Positions 46,024 through 57,897 of a stretch of 64,000 nt of DNA are shown here, one piece after another. The stretch is from Aureobasidium sp. EXF-3400 (Eukaryota > Ascomycota > Dothideomycetes > Dothideales > Saccotheciaceae): NCBI GenBank assembly GCA_024195585.1, contig SWBL01000199.1, forward strand, positions 1 through 64,000, given 5' to 3'. Position numbers and translations under genes: made by a program. The notes below the pieces were generated by a model that worked only from the letters and a program-made list of their open reading frames with translations, was not told the DNA's origin and searched no databases. Each line of letters starts with the position of its first letter. Position 1 is the first letter of the stretch.

Positions 46024-46906
46024 TTAGACGATGGTCTCGAGCTTTCTGGCGTATTCGAGTGTGTTCTCAATGACCTTGTCGCTGGTCGAAAGGATGTCCT
46101 TTTCGCCCTGTGCCAGCTCTTCTTGCTGAGCAGGGAAATAGATGCGACCCTCCTTGGCAACCCAGCCACGCGAGTGTGCGAACTGGATGACAGCGCCTTC
46201 AGAGTCGAGGAAAAGGAGGTTCTTTGCGTTTGAGATGGGGAGAGAGGGGTAAGCGCGCTCGCTGCAAGAGGCGATTTCGGAGCGGATTGTGTTGACCAAG
46301 ACCTTGAGTGTGTGTTAGCATGCAATCTAGTCAACGACACAAAAGATGTTATAGTGATACCTCTGAGAAGACGGCAAACTCGGGGCTAGGCACTCTCTCT
46401 CCCTTGGTCTCACCCCAAACGCGGTCGTAGCTGCCCTCCATCAAAGCCTGCTCTAGTCTCATGGGATACTGAATGAAGGCATCATCATCCAAACGCTTTC
46501 TGCCACCGAAAGCCATCTCGAGACCTTCAATGACAGTGTGGAAGCCGGCGTAGTCTCCCTGGCTTAGCAAGAGTAGTAGGTAGAGACCAGTGATTTTGCT
46601 CTGATTGCCGTGCTTGTCGTGAGAGCCCCATCGTTCGTGAGGTAATGAGTAGAATGGCTGGAGTTGTTGGAAGTAGCGTGTAAATGACTCGGGATCTCTT
46701 TGGCGGATCGACACGAAGGCGCCAATTTCGAGGACCTCGCGAGCGAGAGCGAGATGTTGGTGAGGTGTGGAAGGACTGGGAACAAGGGCGTGTAGTTTGA
46801 GTAGCGAGATCTTTGCTTGTGACAACAGGGCGGAAGCGTTGCTGAGGTTGCTCTCGGACAGCGAATGGAGCTGCTGGATTGTCTTCTTGACGTCGCTTTC
46901 GGACAT
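46024..46906 (-). CDS. RPN12: 26S proteasome regulatory subunit Rpn12
   Basis: Rpn12 is a PCI-domain subunit of the proteasome lid. Exons are 46906-46361 and 46302-46024 with a 58-nt intron, giving 274 residues (yeast 274). The N-terminal helical repeats include LLKLHALVPSPSTPHQHLALAREVLEIGA. The diagnostic region FTRYFQQLQPFYS and GLYLLLLLSQGDYAGFHTVIEG follow. The PCI/CSN8_PSD8 region continues over the intron (ALMEGSYDRVW, then LVNTIRSEIASCSERAYPSL), ending in the winged-helix with DSEGAVIQFAHSRGWVAKEG. The ATG at 46906 was chosen because it starts the conserved SESDVKK-type N-terminus. Confidence 0.94.
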
Positions 46907-47630
46907 TTTGATGTGAGCGCGCGTGTCGGTGTCAAGCGGAGGCGTGTATATTGAGATGAGGCGATGTGGAGGAGATGGCCGTGAATGAAGGGATGTTTCT
47001 TGATGGTGATAGACGCAGTCGCCGCTTGTGAAGCTACTGAGTGTGACGATGGTTTTGAGCTTGGACCACCGACCCTCCTTTGCAATCAACATTCAACACG
47101 CTCTCGCTTCCAACAGACCACTTTCATCGGCTTCGTATTTTTACGAATTGATCACCTCCCTCGGTGACGAACACGAGCTATAACAGAGGATGGTTGCAGC
47201 GCTTCGCATTGCTTGATCTTTTCTTCACGGCAATGCCTTGAAACAAGAGCACGTGAGGACTCCTATCTCTGTTACTTCAGGCCTTTCTTGCTTGAGGCAC
47301 GCCACTGTATACAGCATCGCTTCACACTTCACGAATGTAGGGCATACATTGGTCTACTTCATTCTGTCACGAGTAAGATCGCCATGGACAGACTGCCACA
47401 AGAGCTTCTCCTCCGGCTGTCGGGTGAGATGGGCGGAAACCCTCCGTGCTTGGTTGCCGGTCTGGCGTCTTGACCAACGGCATCGGTTCCTCCACATCAC
47501 ATGCCATTGTTTGGTGAGGTACTGTGGACAGGTAGGGAAATAATTCCATTCCTTCCTCTATACCCCCTCTTCGTCTCCTTCAGTAGTCCCTGCATACTCT
47601 CGTCTTGATCTGACCCCAACACCTACCGTC
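46907..47630. promoter_or_regulatory. Divergent region RPN12 / SCOT, with F-box-like fragment
   Basis: A 724-bp divergent gap. At 47383-47425 a plus-strand ATG begins MDRLPQELLLRLSG, like the start of an F-box. It is followed directly by a GTGAGAT donor-like site, but no further exon fits before the SCOT start. It is probably a remnant or chance. Confidence 0.4.
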
Positions 47631-49235
47631 ATGCCTTCAATTACTCTCAGTCTGCGAACAGTTGGACATTTGGCTAGAAATGGCTCCAAGGTATTCAAGC
47701 ACTCACTGCTGTGACCACTCATAAATCTGACCCCTGCTCAGCCTCACAACCTCCTCCGCACTTTCGCGTCCTCGGCCAAGAGATCAGAGATCAACAAGGT
47801 TTACTCATCAGCTGAAGAAGCCATCAGTGATGTCAAGGGTGACAGCACACTCCTCTGCGGTGGCTTTGGTCTTTGCGGCGTGCCCGATACTCTGATCAAT
47901 GCCGTCAAGAACAAGCCTTCGATCAAGGGATTGACAGCCGTGTCAAACAATGCCGGTATCGTTGGATCTGGCCTTGGTCTACTTCTTGAGTCCAAGCAGG
48001 TCAAGAAGATGATTGCCAGTTATGTTGGGGAGAACAAAGTCTTTGAGAAGATGTACCTCACTGGTGAGATTGAGCTCGAACTCACACCACAAGGGACACT
48101 TGCCGAGAGGTGCAGAGCAGGAGGTGCTGGTATTCCTGCCTTCTTCACACCAGCAGCCTTCGGAACTGTTGTTCAGACCGGAGAGCTCCCTACGATACAC
48201 AACAGCGACGGAACCGTCGCTCGATACTCAACACCCAGAGATGTCAAGGTGTTCGACGGCAAGAGTTATGTCATGGAAGAAGCAATCAAGGGCGACTACG
48301 CCTTCATCAAGGCATGGAAGGCAGACAAGCTTGGCAATCTCATGTTCAGATTTGCAGCACAGAACTTCAACGGTGCCATGGCTCGCAACGCAAAGGTCAC
48401 CATTGTCGAGGCCGAGCACATTGTTGAGGTTGGCGAGATCGATCCAGCGGCAGTACACGTACCTGGCATCTATGTCGACCGTGTCATTCAGAGCACAGAA
48501 CCTAAGAACATTGAGAAGGTGGTCAACGCAAAAGATCCAGCCGAAGCCCTCAATGCCTTAGGAAGTGGTGACGCTGCAAGTAAGCGCGAACGCATCGTCC
48601 GACGCGCAGCTAAGGAGTTCAAGAACGGAATGTATGCCAACTTGGGTATTGGTATGCCAATGATGGCACCAGCTTTCGTCGACGACAGTATCGAAGTCCA
48701 GCTTCAATCCGAGAACGGCATCCTGGGTCTGGGGGCATACCCTCAGAAGGGTCAGGAAGACCCCGATCTCATCAATGCTGGTAAAGAGACTGTTACATTG
48801 CGTCCTGGTGCCGCAGTCTTTGGCTCTGACGAGTCGTTCGCCATGATCCGCGCCGGCAGAATCCACATGACTATGCTTGGAGCTATGCAAGTATCAGCCA
48901 GAGGAGATCTGGCCAACTTTGCTATGCCAGGAAAAATCAAGGGCATGGGCGGTGCCATGGATTTGGTTTCCAACCCTGAGAAGACGAGAGTCGTTGTGAC
49001 AATGGAGCACACCGACAAGAAGGGTGGTCCCAAGATCATGAAGATGTGCGAATTTCCGTTGACCGGCAAGGCCTGCGTCTCGAGAATCATCACCGAGTTG
49101 GCTGTGTTCGATGTTGACTTTACAACTGGATTGACATTGATCGAACATGCTGAAGGAGTCACGGTCGAAGAGATCAGATCAAAGACGGAGGCGCCATTCA
49201 AGGTATCAGAGTCATTGCAGGTCATGCAGCAGTAA
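47631..49235 (+). CDS. SCOT: Succinyl-CoA:3-ketoacid CoA transferase (mitochondrial)
   Basis: It moves CoA from succinyl-CoA to acetoacetate or related 3-ketoacids, in the mitochondrial matrix. Exons are 47631-47690 and 47742-49235 with a 51-nt intron, giving 517 residues (mammalian enzyme about 520). The N-terminus is a presequence rich in Arg, Ser and Leu (LSLRTVGHLARNG, then LLRTFASSAKR). Both halves of the CoA-transferase pair are present in one chain: subunit A with GDSTLLCGGFGLCGVPDTLI and the conserved GAGIPAFFTPA, then subunit B with YANLGIGMPMMAP. The catalytic glutamate is in the SENGILGLG motif. GKIKGMGGAMDLVSNPEKTR and AVFDVDFTTGLTLIE are also family marks. The first exon supplies the targeting sequence. 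Confidence 0.96.
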
Positions 49236-49615
49236 TCGTATCGAAAAGCAAAATCCACTCGCCCAGATAGCACATTGGAAACCTGCGTGGTTAAATTTGA
49301 ATAATTTACAAGTGATGTACAAGTGCTCTTCTGAAGATACAGCGTTCCATCACCGAATCAACATGTAAGTAGCGTGAGAAGCATAACCGTATAACGCCAA
49401 CCCAATGCGTTTGAGAAAATCAGGGGAGGCGTTGGTCTCGTTGCCCTCGCGTGTTCGAAGAAGGGCTTTTGCAGTGCATTTTCTGCTCAACGACCGCCAG
49501 AAGCCTCTCTTACCAATACTTCTCCCTCTCTCTTTTGCTTCCCCCTCCCTCATCTGCCTCTTCATAGTCCAGTCGCGTCGTCCTGCGTTTTTTGCCCTTA
49601 AAATGCAAAAGAAAC
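49236..49615. other. Convergent spacer
   Basis: A 380-bp gap between convergent genes. A CT-rich strand (TCTCTTTTGCTTCCCCCTCCC near 49528-49548) stands out. No gene seen. Confidence 0.45.
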
Positions 49616-50250
49616 TCAAGGCACAACAATAACACCCATACTGCCAGCCTGGGCAACCACACTCCTCGCCACACCCTCCAACGTCAAACCACTCAATCTC
49701 TCTTCTCCGTGCTTGATCTTGGCGATCTCATACACATGCTTCAAGCTGACAGTCCCTACAACACCCAAACCTCCATTGCCTGCCGTCAATTGTCCTCCTG
49801 ATGCTTTGCCCAAACCTGCAAGTCCGGCTCTGGAGTTTGGCCCGGCGACGTTGCCGGCACCACGTAGTTTATTTTTCTTTGGCTCAACTCCGGCGGCGGC
49901 TAGCAATAGGGATGCGGTAGGTGGTGTGCGGAGTTCGAAGGTGAAGCTGCGGTCTGGGCGGACGGTCACGCGTGCTGGGATGGGTGTGCCGGGGTTGTAG
50001 TGTGCAGTGCGAGCATTGAACTCCTGTGATTTGCTGTAAGTTTCCTTTTCATTTGTCCCTTGAGAATTCGATCTTCCCCTCTCTGTACGGGCGAGGGAAG
50101 AATGGGCAGCGTCACACATACCTTGCAGAAATCCATCGACTTTACACCTTTGGAACCCAGTGCGGGACCGACTGGCGGCGAGGGCGAGGCCTGTCCAGCG
50201 CCGACAATGAGTTTGACGATTTGGTCTGTTTGAATTGCTTTGCGCGCCAT
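49616..50250 (-). CDS. MRPL19: Mitochondrial 54S ribosomal protein uL11m
   Basis: A large-subunit protein of the mitochondrial ribosome, at the GTPase-associated centre. Exons are 50250-50122 and 50023-49616 with a 98-nt intron, giving 178 residues. The N-terminal domain carries [20 protein letters not shown], the uL11 signature, and the exon join restores [20 protein letters not shown]. The C-terminal RNA-binding domain has [20 protein letters not shown] and the end region [22 protein letters not shown] Gly/Ala-rich insert ([19 protein letters not shown]) between strand and helix is longer than in bacteria, as is common in fungi. The mitochondrial type is preferred over cytosolic uL11 because of the bacterial-style motifs. 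Confidence 0.93.
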
Positions 50251-51242
50251 GGTTGTGAAATGTGTATTATGCGACCCAGAAAGTGATTTGCGCCTGCCTG
50301 CAACTTGCGATATCTCGGAGGTCTCGACGTTGGGGAAGTTTTTGTGGTCTGTGCATAGACCATGGTCAAAAGTACTCTGTATCGCTTTAGGCAAAAGATC
50401 ATCTATATCCACCATAGTTCCAAGGGCTGCGAGCGAATGAACTTGTTAAAGAAAGATCGCTACATCCAAATATTATCACTCTATCTGTCATGGTCTTTCC
50501 TTCTTACCAGTATAGTCTGATTTACATTTTGCTCTGGAATGGTAGCATGCCTAGGTAGGTTGCGAGTCGTGTTTGTTCGTCTTGCCGTTACACACGATGA
50601 AAATAAGAAGAGGACCCTTTCCACCAGGAAAAAACGCCTCAGTGCTTTTTCTCTTCATATTCAACCGCTCCTCTAGCAATCAGATGTATATCAAAAGTTG
50701 AACAGGGAGGCACAAGAAAGTGTCATTGGTACTTGCTGGGAGTAGTCATGTTGGGTACAATGCAGCACGAGCGGGCGTTGGTGTCAGACCGGAAAGACAG
50801 GGCGGGCGCGTGTAGATTCAGCCAAAACATGAGCCCAAAGCGTAGTAGAGCACTCTGAGCCCTCGTAGACCCTTGTGCATCTTGACGCAGCTGCCTTCAC
50901 TGTGCTCTCACCGCCCACTACGTACTATCGCCCATTCTTACTGCAGTCACTCTTTGCGCCCTCTAGTCCTCGGTCCTGTCCTGCTGCTTGCCGAAGGATC
51001 GTCGTCACTTTTCCTTCACTGGAGTCTCATCCTTCGACCCCTCGCACCGACCCCAGCCTCAGCCTCGACCCATTTCACTCCGCGCCGATCTCCACGACAA
51101 CATAGAGACAGCCCCGTAACACACCCGTCCACGTCCACGTCCACGTCCCCTTTCGCTTGCAGGCTTCGAGAGATTGGCCAGAGGTGCCGAGTTTGACACA
51201 TCGCGAGACGCCGCAGGGCGTATTCACTCGGCGAATGTCAAC
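50251..51242. promoter_or_regulatory. Divergent region uL11m / RasGEF
   Basis: A ~990-bp divergent gap. The right half (50.88-51.17 kb) is CT-rich and then GTCCACGTCCACGTCC-repetitive (51127-51148), probably the long leader of the RasGEF mRNA. The RasGEF frame is open for at least 23 codons upstream of its ATG, so an additional 5' exon is possible. Confidence 0.45.
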
Positions 51243-54200
51243 ATGAATGGCCTCGCTTCCTCCCCAATGGGCACCATGTACGTGCGTGCACTCTACGACT
51301 ACGATGCCGACGACCGCACCAGCTTGAGCTTCCGCCAAGGCGACATCATCCAGGTCATCACCCAACTCGAGAGTGGCTGGTGGGATGGCATTATCCGTGG
51401 CGTGCGAGGATGGTTTCCCAGCAACTACTGCGAGCTCATTGCTCAACCAGGCGATGTCGCTGCTCAACCTGCCCGCATATCAGATACACACACTCAGCCT
51501 CATGCACGCAACCACCTTGAAGATGTGTCTCCCGAGTCTTCCTATCGCCATACAGACACTGCGCAAGATAGCCAGGAGGAGGCTGCATTCTGGATACCAC
51601 AGGCTACTCCAGATGGCCGCCTCTTCTACTTCAACACCTTGACTGGTGTCAGTACCATGGAACTGCCGCTTGAGAACCCGACACAACATGCCGAACCAGG
51701 TCCTCACGATCGATACCATGTGCTCCAGCACGACCAATCCCGTCCTCCACCCGAGATGCTTGCACGTGGCTATGAGCGAGCCGAGTCTGAGGCCGACTAC
51801 GAATCGGCGAGTGAAGCCGACATGGCGCGTTCGGGAACTTCTTTGGTAGGTCTTGTGTGTATCTGAGACAAAGAAAGCTCCTCTAACCTCTACTATCTTC
51901 CAGCGAAATCGAGGTTCATACGTCTCAAACCCCCTGTCTCCTGCAACTTCGTCCGAGTCGCTCAGAAACACGTCTCCTCTCACCAGATCGCGCACCAATG
52001 TTGCTGATATGTCCAACTCAAGCTACGCCAACCACTCCAACATGTCCAACGGCACTGGTATGACATCTTTCATCAACAGTCCCGGCACGCCTTCACAAAA
52101 AGACGATCTGGTTATTTCACGCCGCTGTTTCGATGACTCGCAGACGGTTCTACTTACCTGGAATACTCTTGTCGAGGATATGCGCCGAGCCGTTCAGCGT
52201 TATCGAGAAGCAATTGACAACAGCCACAAGAGCGAGTTTGTGAAGAGAGCAGAGGATATTTCGGACCACCTTCGTCTTTTGCTTGCAGCAGGCTCCGGCA
52301 CCACCGACAACCACTCTGGCAACCCTTCGATCATTTCTACTAACAAAGCCCTGTATCCTCATTTCAGAGAGATGATGTCGAGTTTTTCCAAGCTGGTTTT
52401 GTCTTCTCATTTCGCAGCCGCAGACTTCACCACTCCGGATTCGTATTCTAAGTGCTTACAGGAGGCTGAAGGCTTGTTGCATGGTGTTTATGGTTATGTT
52501 GAAGTTGCGCGTCAGCAACGGGGTGAAGAGATCCCGCGCCTCACACCTGGTTTTGTGTCCGGTATTCGTTCGGGTGGAAGTTGGCAGAACAATGGTCTGG
52601 TTCTCGGCGATCCATCCGCCGCATCGCAGCCTTTCTTGCAACAAGATACGGATACGCTTGTTGAGCCCACTGCTCATCTCGATCAGACTTTGTTGGAACG
52701 CGTGGACGACATGAGAAAGAATGTCTCCATCAGCATCCGTCGTTTGGACAAGCATCTCGTCTTCGAGGACAAACTGGTCACGCCCAAGAAACACAAGAAG
52801 ACCAGTCAGTTGATTTCCGAAGATGCTAGTCGAGTGATTGAGGCCTGTCGGCCGTATCTTGCCGTTATCGAGAGTATCAACTTGGCACCGCTGGGATCAA
52901 CTTTCAGAAACCCCCAGATCATTGACTTCAGTACCCAGAAGCAGAAGTTCTACGACAACTCTTCGGAATTGGTGGTCGCCTGCCAGACTGTTGCCAGTCC
53001 TCTGAGTGACGAGTGGTCTGATCATAGAGGTAGTTCGCTCGAGGAGCGCATAACCCACGTCAAGCTTGTTGCGCGTGAGCTTGATGGTTCTGCCAGCCAA
53101 TTGCAATTCACTCTTCAACTGCTAGCAGAGATGATGCCCCAAGACTCAGCCGCCATGACGACTGAAGACCACCGTGGCTCTGACAACGCCTATGCTGATG
53201 ATTCTCGTGGAGGGTCAACTTTGAGGGGTAAGCCTAACAGCATGGGTCCTGCGAAGAGCTTCGTAGAAGGTCCCGAGCAGCCAACTGTCGAGACACCACG
53301 TCTTGCGGACAATTCGAAACTGAAGCGCTTCTTTGGCGAAGTGCCTGCGCCGATACAACAACAAGAGGATGTTCCAGACTTTCTCAAGCTCGACCATGAA
53401 GGCGAAATCGCTTACGATACCAAGGTGCATCCTCCTCAATTGCGTGGTGGTACTTTGACTGGTCTGGTCGAACAACTAACGCGACATGATCGTCTGGACT
53501 CACCATTCAACAACACATTCCTTCTGACATATCGATCCTTCACGACTGCTAGTGAATTGTTCGAGATTCTAGTCAAACGATGGAACGTACAGCCTCCCTA
53601 CGGCTTAAATCCTGTCGACCTCGAGACTTGGGTCAATAAGAAGCAAAAGCCTATCAGATTCCGTGTAGTCAACATTCTGAAGAGTTGGTTCGACAACTAC
53701 TGGATGGAGGAGAACAGCGATGCGAACCAACAGCTCATGCACAGAGTCTACTCGTTCGCGAAGGAAACGGTCGCATCTGGTAGCACTCCAGGTGCGGGCC
53801 CTCTTATGACAGCTATCGAGCAGAGAATGCGTGGACAAGATGCCCCTGGAAAACGCTTGGTTTTGACACTGAACTCTGAGAAAACACCTACACCGATAAT
53901 CCCGAAGAACATCAGGAAGCTGAAGTTCCTTGATATCGATGCTCTCGAGTTCGCTAGACAACTCACTATCATTGAGTGCAGACTGTACTGCAAGATCAAG
54001 CCTACTGAATGCTTGAACAAGACATGGCAAAAGAAGCTTCAACCCAACGAGCCTGATCCAGCTGCTAATGTAAAGGCTTTGATTCTGCACTCGAATCAGC
54101 TCACCAACTGGGTCGCCCAGATGATTTTAACTCAAGCTGATGTCAAGAGACGCGTGATCGTCATCAAACATTTCGTGGCAGTTGCAGATGTAAGTCTACG

Positions 54201-54858
54201 CTCAATCAGTGTAGGGAAGTTCACAGCTAACAATTCATAGAAATGCCGTCAACTCAACAACTATTCCACACTCACATCAATCATATCAGCACTGGGCACA
54301 GCGCCCATTCATCGCCTGGGTCGCACGTGGGCTCAGGTTAATCAGAAGACTCAAGCAACTCTAGAGGTCATGAGGAAGTTGATGGGAAGCACGAAGAACT
54401 TTTCAGACTACAGAGAAACATTGCACAAGGCCAACCCCCCTTGCATTCCGTTCTTTGGTACGTCAAGAATTGTCGACTGATACATGGCTAGCACTGACAT
54501 GATAATAGGTGTTTACTTGACTGACCTTACTTTCATCGAAGATGGCATTCCTTCGGTGATCAAGAAGACGAACCTCATCAATTTTGCCAAGCGTAGCAAG
54601 ACTGCAGAGGTCATTCGTGATATTCAACAATATCAGAATGTCCCGTATCCCCTGCAGCCTGTTCCGGAGCTTCAAGAATACATTCTCACGAACATGCAAA
54701 CAGCGGGTGATGTACATGAGATGTATGATCGCAGCTTGGCAGTGGAACCCAGAGAGAGAGAAGATGAAAAGATTGCCCGGTAAGTCATGCTGACCTTTGT
54801 GAAGACGAGCATCACGCTGAGTCGAGACAGATTACTCTCCGAATCGGGATTCTTGTGA
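51243..54858 (+). CDS. CDC25: CDC25-type Ras guanine-nucleotide exchange factor
   Basis: It activates Ras by exchanging GDP for GTP. Exons are 51243-51845, 51904-54189, 54241-54457, 54509-54779 and 54831-54858, giving 1134 residues. Domain order: SH3 domain (about 13-68; VRALYDYDADDRTSLSFRQG, GWFPSNYCEL), a WW-like segment (about 117-145; WIPQATPDGRLFYFNTLTG) with only one clear tryptophan, a long central helical region, RasGEF N-domain from about 715 (GGTLTGLVEQLTRHDRLDSP) and the catalytic CDC25 homology domain from about 870. The catalytic core includes LTIIECRLYCKIKPTECL, NYSTLTSIISALGTAPIHRL and the hairpin area CIPFFGVYLTDLTFIEDG. The last two introns fall inside the catalytic domain; the final exon adds only LLSESGFL. 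Confidence 0.94.
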
Positions 54859-55987
54859 GCTGCCCAAAGAGTCGGTCATGCTCTGTTCGAGAGAACAGAC
54901 GCATTGACTTCAGTATCAAACTTCGAGATCTAGCATCTCACCCAACATTCTTACGACGATCAAAGACTGGTGCCGGGCATCAGCACGTCTTATTGATTAA
55001 CACAATGGCCCGAGAGGCGAGAAGTGTTCAGAAATTGCGTCAAGAGAACAGATGTGCATGAAAGTTCAATCGAAACCGCTGTCGCAAACGTATTCAATGG
55101 CAGTAGGAGAGCCGGGAGCCTCTGAGTACCGCACTGAAAGCTGTGTTGGGCATCAACAGGCAGGAGGGTGTTTTTCCGGCGTTAGCGCGTTCGGGGTGCT
55201 GGCAGGGATGGGCCAGGTATGGGAAACGAGTTACGGAAGATTCGTGTCTATTGTTTTGACTTCGTATCTGAATCGTTACGGAGTTGCCTGTGGTGGGTGA
55301 TGGGTTCACAGACAGCAAGGCAGATCGAAGATGGAGAGAAAGGGGAAAATATATGGATTATACACTCGACAGATGACATGGTTCGCGGCACTGGGCTGCA
55401 GTCTGAGGCTCGCTATTGCATTGGTTGATTGGGTCCGTATCAATGTCTCCCTTTGTTCTTTTGCCTTGGCCAATCGTTGGATGGTTACACAGTAGCAGGC
55501 TGAGACATGCAAGCTTCCCGCATGCTGGATCGGCGGTACAACACGAGACCCTTTCTCCCAACTACCCGTTCAGCAGTAAACAGCTACGACAGCTCGGCTA
55601 TCCTTATGGACCAAGTGGTGTCAGGCAAGGCTCGATGTCGTGTGGCTCGACCACTTGAATACTAGGAGTACAGGGGTGACAGCGCCAAACAGAACATGGA
55701 GGGGTGGCTGTCAAAACTCTCCAGAGTTCGACCTTTGTGATGTCTACTTGTGCAGTCGTCCTTGCCTTTCGTAAGGTCACGCAAAGTCCTCGAGAAGGGT
55801 AGATGGCAAGAACTTAGGTACGGCAGACTAACTCGTCATCAACCATCAACACACTTCAAATCGCCGCTTCCTCCCAAGTATGAAAATGGTTGTTGGCTTG
55901 TTCTCACTCATACACAACCTACGCTCCATTCTCCTTTCCACACTTTGATCTTTCGCAACAACGCACATCATTCCGGCTGTCGTCAGC
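54859..55987. other. Intergenic: RasGEF 3' flank and GH16 promoter
   Basis: A 1.1-kb spacer between two plus-strand genes. A CT-rich stretch with CTCATACACAACC lies just before the GH16 start. No gene or repeat recognised. Confidence 0.45.
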
Positions 55988-57425
55988 ATGCAGTTATTCA
56001 TTCTTTTACCCAGTGCTGCCGTAGCATGGACAGTCATGTTTGGCCTTGCCTGCGCCGTTCGTAGGTTCACCACATTCATCTAGGGTACTGCTCGCATGCA
56101 CCTTGAGCTGCACACTAGTGTTCATGACCAGCAGCACACCTCCTACACGGACTTCTGCGATCTTTGCTAACTCTTGTGTCTGCTTATTAGAGGTTGGACA
56201 TCCTACCTGCGAGTGCGGCTACACAGTAAACGCCACGAATGGAACGAGTCCCTTCGCTCTCTTCACCGATTTCCTAGAGACCGACTTCTTGCACCTATAC
56301 AATCTACCTGACACCATCGACATACCTGCCTCAGAAGCCGTGGGCTGGGCCGTACAAAGCTACAACGTCTCCCCATCAGCCGCCAGAGGGCCTTACGGAA
56401 AAGCAGCTGAGATTGACAATGTTGTACTGAATCCACTCCCTTCACGCAAAGACTGGGGTGGCAATGGAACACTAGGCGGTGCCCCAGGACTGCAAGTCTG
56501 GGTCAGAAGTCAACAATATCTGCTGGGCTCGACCGGAGACCAGATGGTTCGCTCAGGAGAGATCGATAGTCTGCGTCGAGACATGCGTTATGGGAGCTTC
56601 AGAGTTGGTATGAAGATGAGTGATATTGCAGGCACCTGTGCTGCCTTCTTTTGGGTGAGTGTACATGTTGGGCCACGGGGAAGAGCGTACGACTGACACA
56701 ATTCGCAGTATCGCAACGACTCGCAAGAAATTGACATGGAATACCTGAGTCGTCAAGCCATCTCTGAGAACAACAACGGCTCGTATCCTATCAATCTCGT
56801 CATACAATCGCCAGCCTCTGCGGATGCAAATTACAACGCCATCAACACTAGCACCTTCCGCGTCCAACAGTTGCCCTTCAAGCCTAGCGCTGGCTATCAC
56901 GAATACCGATTTGACTGGACACCAGAGCGGATCGTCTTCTTTGCTGATGGTAATCTCCTTCAAGAGTTTGAGAACACCTTTGACGGCGATGCGCCTGACG
57001 CCCCTGGAACGTTGATGCTCAATCACTGGTCTACAGGCAATGCTGGTTGGAGTGGAGGACCACCAGCTCAAGATGCTGTTCTGACGCTCAGCTATGTCAA
57101 GGCTTACTTCAACTCGAGCAACGCGACACGAGAAAATGAGTGGAATGGTGCCTGTGCAGGAGATCGTAGTTGGCATGAGCGAACATGTCAGATACCAGAT
57201 TTTCCTGCTCAAGGTATTGACCCTCAACGTACGGGAGTTGATGACCCGGGCAAGACCGACTTCTTCATGTACAACAAATATGTCAACGTCAACCAGACAG
57301 TGTACCCAGCCGCCACAGGAGGAAAGCCAAGTTCGAGTGGTACATCTTTGACACTACACACACCTGCTACATGGACGATACTGGGTTGGACGGCTATGTT
57401 TGGTCTGTTTCTGCTTGGTGGTTGA
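55988..57425 (+). CDS. GPI-anchored glycoside hydrolase family 16 (wall beta-glucan enzyme)
   Basis: A secreted GH16 enzyme acting on beta-glucan, probably in the cell wall. Exons are 55988-56060, 56191-56654 and 56709-57425; the 130-nt first intron has a GCTAACTC branch site. The product is 417 residues. A signal peptide covers about residues 1-24 (MQLFILLPSAAVAWTVMFGL). The GH16 catalytic motif is EIDMEY, with nucleophile Glu near 186 and acid/base Glu near 190 in the ExDxE arrangement. GYHEYRFDWTPERIVFFADG and LMLNHWSTGNAGWSGGPP are further family marks. Several Asn-x-Ser/Thr sites are present. A hydrophobic tail (TWTILGWTAMFGLFLLGG) after a Ser/Gly stretch predicts a GPI anchor. It lacks the chitin-binding module of CRH proteins. 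Confidence 0.9.
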
Positions 57426-57897
57426 ATAAGGAGGCTCTTTTTTTTGCATCATGGCGTTTTCCATAGCTTCAGGGTGGTCGTATTGAATTTTTCTCATCAT
57501 TGTCATGTGGTTCCAAGCACAGAGTTGCGACCTTGTCTCATTGACTGACATATTTTGATATCACAATCCTCATGCGTGTATACTATTCATATACCTCTCC
57601 CTGTTGAGATATACGACTGGATAAGAAGAAAACTTTGATACACATCGAAAGATACAGTCGAGCTCAAGTACAGAAATACCAGGTTGATTTTTCAAAGACG
57701 CAAGAGGGAGACATTTCTGACACGACCGACTTGAGAGCATAAGGCAATGGAAAGAACCAACGAGGTAGGAACCTCATCTGATCTTCGCCAGACAGAAGTG
57801 TTTGATCGTCCAGACAACCAAAGTAACCTCTTCCATAGCGTCTCTAGACCCTTGGTCCAATGCTTGAGAGCTAGACGTTCAACTGAACAGCCATCCT
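57426..57897. other. Convergent spacer
   Basis: 3' flanks of the GH16 and chitin-binding genes. A run of eight T, TTTTTTTT, is at 57437-57444. No gene seen. Confidence 0.45.
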
